Positions 42,246-51,400 of a DNA stretch of 64,000 nt are shown here, in pieces. The position numbers and the translations under genes were made by a program. Origin of the DNA: an uncultured Mobilibacterium sp. (GTDB lineage Bacteria > Bacillota > Clostridia > Peptostreptococcales > Anaerovoracaceae); the NCBI GenBank assembly GCA_947254375.1, contig CAMYCF010000006.1:1-64000 (forward strand), in the 5' to 3' direction. The notes beneath the pieces were generated by a model. It did not search any database. It saw only the letters and a program-made list of their open reading frames with translations, and was not told where the DNA came from. The stretch's first letter is position 1. The number at the start of each line of letters is the position of its first letter.

Positions 42246-44099
42246 ATGTCAATTACAGCTGAAACAGCTAAACAACATGCTAAGGATCCTGCAGTATTGT
42301 GCTGCAGAGCAGAAGAGGGCACAGTACTCGCCCCTGCTAACTTCGAAGATCCGGCAATTTTCCCTGATCTTATTGATTCGGGACTGCTGAACATCGAGGG
42401 AGCACTTCAGCTCGGTCAGGTTTTGAACGGCTCGAAGTTAACTAAGACGGTTGATTCGCTCACACCTATCACTCCGGACATCGTAGATAAGTACGACCCG
42501 GCTGAAGGCGGCGAAGAAGCCCCTGCGGAGGAAGCTCCTGCAGAGGAAGCTGCTCCTGCTGCAGCACCTGTTGCCGCTAAGGCAGCATGCGGCGGAGTTA
42601 TCAAACTCCACATCGGAGAAGGTAAAGATATCAACCTCGAGATCCCTGCGGGACTCGGCGGCGGCGAAGCAGTAGCGGAGATACCGGGAGCGGTAGTCGC
42701 TGAAGGCGGAGCTGCAGTTGCACCTGCAGTTGAAGAGGAGAGAGTCGTAAGGACCCTGACGAGAAAACACTTCAAGATCGAAAAGGTAGAGTTCGGTGAC
42801 GAGACTAAGATCGAAGGAACTACTCTCTACATCCGTAAAGGTATCGAGGCTGAAGCGGTAGAGACTCAGGAGATCGTTCACGACATGAAGCTCGACGTCA
42901 TTACGCCTGATAACTATCACACTTATGTAAACTCCGTAATGGATATCCAGCCTATCGCCTGCAAGGAAGACGATGCTGACCTCGGAACGGGAGTTACGAG
43001 AGTTCTCGACGGCGTTGTAATGATGCTGACAGGAACAGACGAAAGAGGAGTTCAGATCGGTGAGTTCGGTTCATCCGAAGGATACATCGATGAGAACATG
43101 ATGTGGGGACGTCCGGGCGCAGTAGACAAGGGCGAGATCATCATCCACGGCGACGTGCTCATCCAGGAGAAGAAGAACATGGAAAGACCTGGACCTATCG
43201 CCGCTCACTCCGCGTTTGACTATGTAACGGAAGAAATCAGAAAAGCTATCTCGAAACTTGACGAGTCTCTCGTAGTTGATACTCAGGAACTCAGACAGAT
43301 CAGAAGACCTGGAAAGAAGAAAGTAGTCATCGTTAAAGAGATCATGGGTCAGGGAGCTATGCACGATAACTTCCTCTTCCCTGTACAGCCTGTAGGCGTA
43401 CTCGGCGCAAGACCTAACGTAGACCTCGGAAACGTTCCTGTATCCGCAGGACCTCTCGAAGTACTCGACGGTTGCATCCACGCACTCACCTGCATCGGAC
43501 CTGCTTCCAAGGAAGTATCGAGACACTACTGGAGAGAGCCTCTGATCATCGAGACTATCCACGATCCTGACGTTGACCTTTGCGGCGTTATCTTCGTAGG
43601 AAGCCCGCAGGCCAACTCCGAGAAGTTCTATGTATCGAGAAGACTCGGTTACATGGTAGAAGCTCTCGACGTTGACGGAGCGTTCGTAACTACGGAAGGC
43701 TTCGGAAACAACCACGTTGACTTTGTAACTCATATCGAGATGATCGGTAAGAGAGGCATCCCTGTAGTAGGATTCTCGTTCTGCGCAGTTCAGGGTGCTC
43801 TCGTAGTAGGAAACAAATACTGCGATGCAATGATCGACAACAACAAATCTCAGTCCGGTATCGAAAACGAAGTACTGCAGTGCAACACGCTCTGCCCTGA
43901 GGATGCGATCAGAGGTCTCGCAATGCTGAAAGCTAAGATGGCAGGCGAAGAGATCAAGGCACCTGAAAGAAAGTACAACGTAAACGTTAAGAACAACAAC
44001 GTTGAATTGGTATCGAAAGCTCTCGGAAAAGAAATCGTTCTCGAAGAGAATGAGCAGTCACTCCCAATGAGCCAGAAGAGAAAAGAGAAATACGACTAA
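42246..44099 (+). CDS. prdA: D-proline reductase proprotein PrdA
   Basis: The 617-residue proprotein is cut between Thr415 and Cys416 in HALTCIGPASKE (TGC 43491-43493). The new N-terminus of the small subunit becomes the pyruvoyl group that binds D-proline. Residues 1-90 form an N-terminal domain (DPAVLCCRAEEG), followed by an Ala/Pro/Glu linker at about 93-125. The PrdD-like part (about 170-415) has GSSEGYIDEN and MGQGAMHDN, and the PrdE-like part (416 on) has TEGFGNNHVDFV. The start at 42246 has AAGGAGG upstream. Proline is mostly CCT and valine often GTA, unlike dnaE or gltX, which fits strong expression. The reaction is D-proline plus two electrons to 5-aminovalerate. Confidence 0.96.
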   Translation: MSITAETAKQHAKDPAVLCCRAEEGTVLAPANFEDPAIFPDLIDSGLLNIEGALQLGQVLNGSKLTKTVDSLTPITPDIVDKYDPAEGGEEAPAEEAPAEEAAPAAAPVAAKAACGGVIKLHIGEGKDINLEIPAGLGGGEAVAEIPGAVVAEGGAAVAPAVEEERVVRTLTRKHFKIEKVEFGDETKIEGTTLYIRKGIEAEAVETQEIVHDMKLDVITPDNYHTYVNSVMDIQPIACKEDDADLGTGVTRVLDGVVMMLTGTDERGVQIGEFGSSEGYIDENMMWGRPGAVDKGEIIIHGDVLIQEKKNMERPGPIAAHSAFDYVTEEIRKAISKLDESLVVDTQELRQIRRPGKKKVVIVKEIMGQGAMHDNFLFPVQPVGVLGARPNVDLGNVPVSAGPLEVLDGCIHALTCIGPASKEVSRHYWREPLIIETIHDPDVDLCGVIFVGSPQANSEKFYVSRRLGYMVEALDVDGAFVTTEGFGNNHVDFVTHIEMIGKRGIPVVGFSFCAVQGALVVGNKYCDAMIDNNKSQSGIENEVLQCNTLCPEDAIRGLAMLKAKMAGEEIKAPERKYNVNVKNNNVELVSKALGKEIVLEENEQSLPMSQKRKEKYD

Positions 44100-44120
44100 T
44101 TTCAGAAGAGGATATACTGA

Positions 44121-44405
44121 ATGAAATACGGTGATAAGATCATAAGGATGGAAGGAGTTATCGTGGAGGTACACGACGGTGCCGTAGGCATCGATCTGAG
44201 AGGAAGACTGGGTTACCTGCTCATCCCGCTCCGAATGATAATAAGCGACTATCCTTTGAAGGTAGGCCAGATGGTCGCCTGGAACATGAGCTTCATTGAA
44301 CAGGAAGGACCTGAGGTCAATCAGAAGTATATTGAGAATCTGAAATTTGAGGACAGACAACGACGCAGAAGAGCTGCGGAGTACGAAAAAAACAAGGAGG
44401 TTTAA
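44121..44405 (+). CDS. Prd-associated small protein, single CBO2463/CBO2479-like domain
   Basis: The 94-residue protein contains one copy of the domain seen twice at 14587: MEGVIVEVHDGAVGIDLRGR, then an Ile-Pro turn and QMVAWNMSFIEQEG. A basic, helical tail follows (DRQRRRRAAEYEKNKEV). It sits between prdA and prdB, as in other prd operons I recall. Function unknown; an assembly or maturation factor for the reductase is inference from position. Confidence 0.65.
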   Translation: MKYGDKIIRMEGVIVEVHDGAVGIDLRGRLGYLLIPLRMIISDYPLKVGQMVAWNMSFIEQEGPEVNQKYIENLKFEDRQRRRRAAEYEKNKEV

Positions 44406-44409
44406 TACA

Positions 44410-45135
44410 ATGAGTTTGACAGTTGTAAAAGGCTTGCAATCCGAGATCTTCGTTCCTATTACACCAAAGTCGGTTTGGGCTCCTGTAACTAAGGAACTGA
44501 AGGACATGACCATCGGACTTGCAACAGCTGCCGGTGTGCATCTGAAGACCGATGAGAGATTCAATCTCGCAGGAGACTTTACATGGAGAAAGATTCCTGA
44601 TACGGCAACACCTGATGATTTGATGGTAAGCCACGGCGGATACGATAACAGTGACGTTAACAAGGACATCAACTGCATGTTCCCTATCGAAAGAATCCAC
44701 GAACTCGTTAAAGAGGGATTCATCGGAGGATCTGCGCCTACACACGCAAGCTGCATGGGCGGCGGTGGTAACATCGATAAGTTCACGAACCAGACCGGCC
44801 CTGAAATCGCAGACATGCTTAAGAGAGAAAACGTTGACGGCGTAATCGTCACAGCAGGATGAGGAACCTGCCACCGCTCTGCAACAATCGTGCAGAGAGC
44901 AATCGAGTCCGTCGGCATCCCTACGATCATCATCGCAGCGCTGCCACCTGTTGTAAGACAGGCAGGAACTCCACGTGCGGTAGCTCCGCTGGTACCTATG
45001 GGTGCTAACGCGGGAGAACCTCACAACATCGAGATGCAGACAGGTATCGTAAAGGCTACTTTGGAACAGCTCGTAGCTATCCAGACACCTGGAAAGATCG
45101 TTCCGCTGCCTTTCGAATATCACGCAAACATCTAG
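44410..45135 (+). CDS. prdB: D-proline reductase selenoprotein subunit PrdB (in-frame UGA = Sec151)
   Basis: The frame runs from ATG 44410 (AAGGAGG upstream) to TAG 45133-45135, 241 residues, interrupted only by TGA at 44860-44862. Read as selenocysteine it gives the motif Ala-Gly-Sec-Gly-Thr-Cys-His-Arg-Ser-Ala-Thr-Ile, with the paralogue at 15040 showing Cys at the same residue. A seven-pair hairpin follows 14 bases after the UGA (44877-44897). PrdB provides the selenol that reductively opens the proline ring held by PrdA. A plain gene caller would end the protein at 44862 and call the rest a separate 81-residue frame at 44890. Expression needs selABCD, none of which is in the window. Confidence 0.96.
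44877..44897 (+). promoter_or_regulatory. Bacterial SECIS-like hairpin downstream of the prdB UGA
   Basis: CTCTGCA (44877-44883), loop ACAATCG, TGCAGAG (44891-44897): a perfect seven-pair stem placed 14 bases after the UGA. The spacing fits SelB-dependent elements. The Cys paralogue lacks the matching stem at the same place. Confidence 0.75.
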
Positions 45136-45158
45136 TTTTAAAGAAGATATTAAGAATT

Positions 45159-45190
45159 ATAGGGCAGATGAAAGTCTGCCCTATTTTTCC
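45159..45190 (+). terminator. Terminator between prdB and prdD
   Basis: ATAGGGCAGA (45159-45168), TGAAAG, TCTGCCCTAT (45175-45184), then TTTTTCC. It separates the highly expressed prdC-A-B genes from prdD-E and should give partial read-through. Confidence 0.85.
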
Positions 45191-45240
45191 TAATATGAAG
45201 GCTATCCTAGTTTCAATTAAACATTGAGGGGTACATTAGT

Positions 45241-46008
45241 ATGAGTATGAATGAAATCGATTTAAGAAGACTGGTCATCAAAGCTTTCCACATGAACGAG
45301 GTAGAGATGGGAGAGCACAACGACATAACGGTCGACGGTAAGTTTACGGTATCCAAAGAGATGATCCCGGCACTGGAGAAGAAATACGAAACGATCGAAA
45401 AGATCGACATCCAGCTTATAGCTCCGGGGGATCACGACAGATATACGAACACGATAATGGACATAATCCCTATCTCCACTAAAGTCCTCGGAGTATGCGG
45501 AGAGGGAATAACACATACGGTAACGGGTGTCTATGTTATGCTGACGGGAGTCGATACCGACGGCAAACAGACCCACGAGTTCGGTTCGTCGGAAGGAAAT
45601 CTCAAAGAACAACTCGTGCTCGGAAGAGCAGGCACACCGGGTGAAGACGACTACATCATTTCTTTTGATGTCACCTTTAAGTCCGGAATGGGTCAGGAAA
45701 GGAAAGGACCTCTCGAAGGTCACACCGCCTGCGACGAATTCATCCAGTCTTACAGGGACAAACTTAAGAAATTTAACGGAAATAAAGCGACCGAAAAGCA
45801 CGAATACCACGACGTTATCAGGCCGGGACAGAAAAAGGTCCTGATAATCCGTCAGGTGGCCGGCCAGGGCGCAATGTACGATACGCATCTGTTCCCTAAT
45901 GAACCGTCCGGAGTGGAAGGCGGAAGATCCATAATCGAAATGGACAACATGCCTGTTCTGCTCACTCCAAACGAGTACAGAGACGGCGCTATAAGATCGA
46001 TGCAGTAA
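45241..46008 (+). CDS. prdD: PrdD, homologue of the large-subunit part of PrdA
   Basis: The 255-residue protein aligns with about residues 170-415 of PrdA: LRRLVIKAFHMNEVEMG, then ITHTVTGVYVMLTG, GSSEGNLKEQL, VAGQGAMYDTHLF. It ends in YRDGAIRSMQ, just where PrdA reaches its Thr-Cys cleavage site. It has no pyruvoyl-forming Cys. In known prd operons prdD is essential or auxiliary to the reductase, but its exact role is not settled to my knowledge. ATG 45241 follows GAGGGGT; ATG 45247 is also possible. prdE starts 14 bases after it. Confidence 0.9.
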   Translation: MSMNEIDLRRLVIKAFHMNEVEMGEHNDITVDGKFTVSKEMIPALEKKYETIEKIDIQLIAPGDHDRYTNTIMDIIPISTKVLGVCGEGITHTVTGVYVMLTGVDTDGKQTHEFGSSEGNLKEQLVLGRAGTPGEDDYIISFDVTFKSGMGQERKGPLEGHTACDEFIQSYRDKLKKFNGNKATEKHEYHDVIRPGQKKVLIIRQVAGQGAMYDTHLFPNEPSGVEGGRSIIEMDNMPVLLTPNEYRDGAIRSMQ

Positions 46009-46022
46009 GGAGGAGGTAAAAT

Positions 46023-46505
46023 ATGGGAATCGGACCTTCAACAAAAGAAACGAGTTTACATCATTTCAGAGATCCTCTGGTTGATATAGCAGGGAGCGAT
46101 ACGGGAATCGACCTCATGGGCGTCCTTGTTTTCGGAACGTCGGACGGCAACGTCGAGAAGCTCAGGAACAGTAAAAGAGCGGCCGTAATGGCGGAGTGCA
46201 TGAGAGCCGACGGCGTCATCCTCACATCCGACGGATGGGGCAACAGCGACGTAGACTATACGAACTGCGTCGACGAGCTCGGTAAAAGAGGCATCCCTCT
46301 CAGCGGACTCAATTTCAGCGGCACGATCGCGACGTTCGTAGTCGAAAACGAATATCTCCAGAAGAATATCGTGGACATCAATAAAAACCCTGAGGGCATC
46401 GAATCGAACATCGTAGGCGAGAACAACATGACGGCCGACGATGTAAGAAAAGCCCTGACGATACTGAAGATAAGAATGAGAGAAAAAGACCTCAAGAACA
46501 GGTAG
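46023..46505 (+). CDS. prdE: PrdE, homologue of the small-subunit part of PrdA
   Basis: The 160-residue protein starts with MGIGPSTKETSLHHFRDPL, which aligns with CIGPASKEVSRHYWREPL of PrdA from its cleavage Cys onward. After Met removal a Gly would take the place of the pyruvoyl residue. It continues with SDGWGNSDVDYTN and a helical C-terminus. PrdD plus PrdE therefore equal a PrdA core split at the processing site. Start by AAGGAGGAGG. The flavodoxin gene follows after 7 bases. Confidence 0.9.
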   Translation: MGIGPSTKETSLHHFRDPLVDIAGSDTGIDLMGVLVFGTSDGNVEKLRNSKRAAVMAECMRADGVILTSDGWGNSDVDYTNCVDELGKRGIPLSGLNFSGTIATFVVENEYLQKNIVDINKNPEGIESNIVGENNMTADDVRKALTILKIRMREKDLKNR

Positions 46506-46512
46506 TAATACT

Positions 46513-47106
46513 ATGAAAAATCCGAACAGAAAAGCTGCTGCGAGGAGAAGCGGGACGACAGATTTTGTTCGTCCCGATACCATTTTGGTATATAATTCGC
46601 ACCGCGGTTCGACACATGAATATGCCGAGTGGATAACGAAAGCCCTCGACTGCGACGTCATGAGCTACTCCAGAAAGATGCTCGGCGTTACCACGTACTA
46701 CAAGAACGTGATCTTTATGGGATGGGTCAAGGGTACCGAGATAACTAAACTCAATGTACTCAAGCAGAATCAGGCGAATTTCCACCTCAGCGATAAGAAT
46801 CTGATCATCGTTGCCGTGGGGGCCATGGAGCCGACGGAGAAATATATCGACGCGCTCAGGTTCAGAAACGGCATAACAGAAGACGGACCGGGCACGTTCT
46901 TCTATCTGCCGGGACGCTTCGATCCGGCCTCTTTATCGCCTACAAATAAATCGGCGCTGAAGATGATGATGCCGGGCATGTGTTCCATAGAGCCCGAGAA
47001 AGCGGACGAAGTAGTAAAACGTTTTGAGACTGGCTATGACGGAGTCGATAAAAAGAACATATTGCCTATAGTCGAGGTCGTAATGCAGACGAGGATCGAC
47101 AGATAG
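46513..47106 (+). CDS. Flavodoxin-domain protein of the prd operon
   Basis: The 197-residue protein has a basic N-terminus (MKNPNRKAAARRSG) and then a flavodoxin fold starting with VYNSHRGSTHEYAEWITKAL, the phosphate-binding loop of the flavodoxin_5-type family. FMGWVKGTEI and IIVAVGAMEP follow. It may hand single electrons to or from PrdC or protect the reductase; its place at the end of the operon supports a link to proline reduction. A related protein is encoded at 53178. A terminator follows. Confidence 0.75.
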   Translation: MKNPNRKAAARRSGTTDFVRPDTILVYNSHRGSTHEYAEWITKALDCDVMSYSRKMLGVTTYYKNVIFMGWVKGTEITKLNVLKQNQANFHLSDKNLIIVAVGAMEPTEKYIDALRFRNGITEDGPGTFFYLPGRFDPASLSPTNKSALKMMMPGMCSIEPEKADEVVKRFETGYDGVDKKNILPIVEVVMQTRIDR

Positions 47107-47123
47107 TATAAGTAAAAGGTGAG

Positions 47124-47146
47124 GGGAGGCGACGGCCTCCCTTTTA
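47124..47146 (+). terminator. Terminator at the end of the prd operon
   Basis: GGGAGGC (47124-47130), GACG, GCCTCCC (47135-47141), then TTTTAT. Confidence 0.85.
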
Positions 47147-47189
47147 TCATGCCGTTTATGCAGAGACTTTTACAGGGCAAAAGGACAAT

Positions 47190-47218
47190 AAAAAAGAGGA
47201 GCTGAGCTCCTCCTTTTT
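47190..47218 (-). terminator. Terminator of the TSUP permease gene
   Basis: GAGGAG pairs with CTCCTC across a short loop, with an A run on its left side, giving Ts on the minus strand, and TTTTT on its right. It lies 20 bases after the permease stop. Confidence 0.7.
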
Positions 47219-47237
47219 ATATCTTTAAATATGCCGT

Positions 47238-48149
47238 TTAAGCCAATCCGTCTTTCTTCATCTTCTTTGCGTCCTTGAAGAACATGAACGAAGTGAAGAA
47301 TACTACACAAACTACGACCCAGAGCAGAACCGTGATAGGCAGGCTCTTTACGATGAAGTAAGCGCAGAGTACGCCGATAGCACCGAAGAGCATCTGGCAG
47401 ATAGTAGCTACCATGTCGAATCTGTTCTCTTTAATGAACTTAGGTCCGTTACCGAATGCCATCAGGTATGCGCAGGATCCCATCATGATAGGGAATGCAG
47501 CCTTGATGCTCATGCCGAGTGCGGAAATGAGAGCCATGCACGGAGCATAGAGACCTACCGCAACGTTCATGAGAGCGCCGAGGAAGAAGTTAACTACAAC
47601 ACCGATAACGAGCTTTCCGCCGGTAAGTCCTGTAGCAGTTCCTACGATTCCGAAAGGACCAACGCCGACCTGCTTGCAAACCATTACGATACCGAGTACG
47701 CAGAGTCCGACGCCCATGCCAATTCTTACGTGATACAGGTTCCACTTAGTTACGATTCCTGCTCCGACGAATGCGCCGAGAACAGCTGCGATCAGCATGG
47801 AAACGAGCGTAAGAGGATCGAGATCTACGAAACCGAAGAACAGGAATGCCTCGAGCAATACCGGGGTAGTATCACCAACGTTCAGAGTTCCCGGGATGTT
47901 GATGTCGTCTACGGAACCTCTGAGTTTCAGCATTGCTGAAGACGGTGCGTACGAACCGATACCGAGAGTATCGAAGAAGTTAGCTACGAAGCCTACCATT
48001 GCGTTCCAAGCGAAGAATTTCTTCTGAGCCTGCCACTGTGCTTCACCTTCTTCGGTAGCGCGGTTCTTCTTAACCTTGGATGCTACCAATGCGATGTTGA
48101 GGATCAAGCCTACAACGCAGAGACCTTTCATTATTACAATATAATCCAT
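47238..48149 (-). CDS. TSUP (TauE/SafE) family membrane permease
   Basis: The 303-residue protein (ATG 48149, chosen because GGAGG lies just upstream; ATG 48161 overlaps that site) has eight to nine membrane helices. It contains the TSUP glycine-rich boxes: NFFDTLGIGSYAPSSAM near residue 50 and ATGLTGGKLVIGV later. TSUP proteins carry sulfite, sulfoacetate, organosulfur or other small anions out of or into cells. It lies back to back with the prd operon end and shares its codon habits (CCT, GTA), so it is probably strongly expressed. Its substrate could be a proline fermentation product or a sulfur/selenium anion, which is guesswork. Confidence 0.8.
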   Translation of the reverse strand: MDYIVIMKGLCVVGLILNIALVASKVKKNRATEEGEAQWQAQKKFFAWNAMVGFVANFFDTLGIGSYAPSSAMLKLRGSVDDINIPGTLNVGDTTPVLLEAFLFFGFVDLDPLTLVSMLIAAVLGAFVGAGIVTKWNLYHVRIGMGVGLCVLGIVMVCKQVGVGPFGIVGTATGLTGGKLVIGVVVNFFLGALMNVAVGLYAPCMALISALGMSIKAAFPIMMGSCAYLMAFGNGPKFIKENRFDMVATICQMLFGAIGVLCAYFIVKSLPITVLLWVVVCVVFFTSFMFFKDAKKMKKDGLA

Positions 48150-48197
48150 AATAACCTCCATTTAATTTGAAATAATAAATGAAAATAATGATCGTCG

Positions 48198-48229
48198 AAG
48201 CGGAATGATCCCCCGATATGATTCCGCTT
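48198..48229. promoter_or_regulatory. Palindrome at the 5' end of the TSUP transcript
   Basis: AAGCGGAAT (48198-48206) and ATTCCGCTT (48221-48229) are perfect nine-base inverted arms separated by 14 bases. The right arm begins a few bases after the expected transcription start, so it is either an operator or a 5' UTR hairpin. Confidence 0.6.
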
Positions 48230-48239
48230 AACTGTGTTA

Positions 48240-48268
48240 AGTATAGCAGTTTATCAAATATTTGTCAA
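48240..48268 (-). promoter_or_regulatory. TSUP permease promoter
   Basis: On the minus strand a perfect TTGACA (48268-48263), 17 bases, TATACT (48245-48240), the strongest promoter seen in the window. Confidence 0.8.
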
Positions 48269-48421
48269 ACATTCGGTGCAGAAACTGTGAAGATATCGCT
48301 TTTATTGGGATGAAAATGCGTCGTAAAAATGAATGGCGCGAACGCCTTTTATTGCAAGGGGTACAGCGCCGGCAAAAAGCGCTTTTACCGATCGGGGCGA
48401 AAAACATTTTTGAAGGAATTG

Positions 48422-48430
48422 TGATATAAT
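48422..48430 (+). promoter_or_regulatory. Extended -10 promoter of dnaE
   Basis: TGA plus TATAAT (48425-48430) forms an extended -10, 44 bases before the dnaE start. No -35 at the normal distance. Confidence 0.55.
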
Positions 48431-48473
48431 CAAATCCTGATAAGGGGTCTTGCCCCGATAAAAGGAGAAACAG

Positions 48474-51400
48474 ATGGCTTTTACGCACCTTCACTTACAT
48501 ACCGAATACAGCCTTCTGGACGGGATGGCGAGGATAGATAAACTCGTCGAGAGGGCGAAGGAATACGGCATGGATTCCGTGGCCGTGACGGACCACGGCG
48601 TCATGTACGGTGCCGTTCATTTTTATCGAGCGTGTAAGAAGGCGGGGATCAAGCCGATAATAGGCTGTGAGGTCTACACGGCGCCGCGCGGGATCGCCGA
48701 GAAAGACAGGGAGAGGGGTCATCTCATTCTTTTGGCGAAAAACAACGAGGGATACACGAATCTGTGCAAGATCGTCTCCGCCGGATTTTTGGAAGGATTT
48801 TACGTAAAACCGAGGATAGACAAGGCGATACTCGGGCAGTACAGCGACGGGATCATATGCCTGTCGGCGTGCGTTGCCGGGGAAGTGCAGAAGCTGCTTT
48901 TAGCGGGAAGGTACGAGGACGCGAAGAAGGAAGCGCTGTCGCTTCGGGATATTTTCGGGGGAAACAACTTTTTTATAGAGATGCAGAACCACGGGGTCGA
49001 GTACGATGAACGCCTGATAGGACTGCAGAAACAGCTGTCGGACGAGACGGGGATACCGCTCGTAGCGACGAACGATGTACATTATATAGACAGGAAGGAC
49101 GCGTACGTCCACGATGTCCTGCTCGCGATGCAGACGAAGACGACAGTCATGGACGAGAAGCGGATGAGGTTCGACAACGACGAATTTTATTTCAAGTCCG
49201 AGGAGGAGATGCGCGGCATTTTTGTCGACATGCCCGATGTGTGCGACAGGACGGCCGAGATCGCGGAGAGGTGCAACGTCGAGTTCGTCTTCGGCGAATA
49301 TCACCTGCCGGAGTTCGATGCGCCGCCCGGGAAGGATAAGAGCGTGTATCTGAGGGAGCTATGCTTCTCCGGACTGATCGAAAGGTACGGCGAAGAGGCT
49401 GCGAAGGATGGGAACCCGTACAGGGAGAGGCTCGACAAGGAGCTCGGAATAATAGAGTCCATGCATTTCGTCGACTATTTTTTGATCGTCTGGGACTACG
49501 TGTCATATGCGGTGAGAAACGACATACCCGTCGGACCGGGCAGAGGTTCCGCGGCAGGGAGCCTCGTTGCGAACTGCCTCGGGATAACCGATCTCGACCC
49601 GCTCAAATACGACCTCATATTCGAGAGGTTCCTAAACCCCGAGCGTATAAGCATGCCGGATATCGACATGGATTTCTGCATCGAGGGAAGGCAGGACGTC
49701 ATCAACTATGTCATCAACAAGTACGGGAAGGATAAGGTCTCTCAGATCATAACCTTCGGTACCATGAAGGCGAAGGCGGCGGTGAGGGATGTCGCAAGGG
49801 CGCTCGGAGAGCCGTACTCAAAGGGAGACGAGCTCGCGAAGAAGATCCCGAATGAGCTTCACATAACGATAGAAAAAGCACTCGAGGCGAATCCGGATCT
49901 CCGCGACATGTACGAGGACGATCCGTCGGTCAGAAAGATAATAGATATAGCTATGGAAGTGGAAGGCATGCCGAGGAACGAATCAACGCATGCCGCCGGA
50001 GTCGTCATAAGCAAGGAGCCGCTCGCATCGATCGTGCCGCTCTACAGGTCGAAGGATGACGTTGTGGCCACCCAGTTCGACATGGAAGTCATCGGGGAGC
50101 TCGGCCTCCTCAAAATGGACCTTCTTGGCCTCAAGAACCTCACGATGATAAGGCATGCCGTCGACGGTATAGAGAAGAATCGCGGCATTCGCCCTGATTT
50201 TTCGTCCCAAAAATACGACGATCCCGCAGTCTATAAGATCATATCCGACGGAAACACGGCGGGCCTTTTCCAGCTAGAAAGCAAGGGCATGACCGATTTC
50301 ATGAAAAGGCTGAAACCGAGCCGCTTCGAAGACATAATAGCCGGCATCGCCCTCTACAGGCCGGGCCCGATGGACTCGATCGACACGTATATCGAGAACA
50401 GCAGGCACCCGGAAAACATCAAATACATGCATCCCGCCCTCGAGCCGATACTCAACATCACGTACGGGTGCATGATATATCAGGAACAGGTAATGCACAT
50501 AGTGCGCGAACTCGCGGGATACTCTTTCGCTCGCTCGGACGTCATAAGAAAAGCGATGAGCAAGAAAAAGATGGACGTGATGCGCGAGGAGAAGCACTAT
50601 TTCATCTACGGTAAAAAGGACAAAGACGGAAACGCCGAGATCCCGGGCTGCATCGAAAACGGCATCCCGAAGGAAGCCGCTGAAGAGATATTCGATGCGA
50701 TGATGAGCTTCGGCGAGTACGCGTTCAACAAGTCGCACGCGGCCGCATACGCCGTGATCTCCTACGAAACGGCATACCTCAAGGCCCACTATCCGGCGGA
50801 GTACATGGCCGCCCTCATATCGGGCACGACCGACAGCGCCGCGAAAGTATCGATGTACATGAGGAACTGCGAAGAAATGGGCATCGAGATCCTTCCGCCT
50901 TCGATAACAAAGAGCGACGCCGACTTCAAGGTCGAGGACGGTAAAATAAGGTTCGGCCTCAAGGAGATAAAATCGGTCGGCGCGGACGTCATCGATACGA
51001 TAATCGAAGCCCGCCGTAAAAACGGAGGATTCACCGATATTTTCGACTTCGCCGATGCCGTCGCCGGGACGGAGCGCGGTAAAAAGCCGAACAAAAAGGC
51101 GATAGCCGCCATGATAAAAGCCGGCGCCTTCGACTGCCTCCACGACAACAGGGCCGCGATGCTGGCAATAATAGATCAGACACTTGACGAAGCCCAGAAG
51201 CGGGCGAAGGACATAGATGCGGATCAGGTCACGTTCTTCCAGCTTTCCGACGATTTTACCGAGGACGTGAAGATCGAGAGGGAACTGCCTAAGGTGGCGG
51301 ATTTTACCGACAGGCAGAGGCTCGCAATGGAGAAGGAAGCTACGGGAGTGTTTTTATCGGGCCACCCTCTGGACGAGTACGGCGATCTGATAAAAACGTA

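Noticed and set aside
44890..45135. A separate 81-codon gene after prdB
   Set aside because: It is the 3' part of prdB after the selenocysteine UGA, in the same frame and matching the C-terminus of the Cys paralogue.
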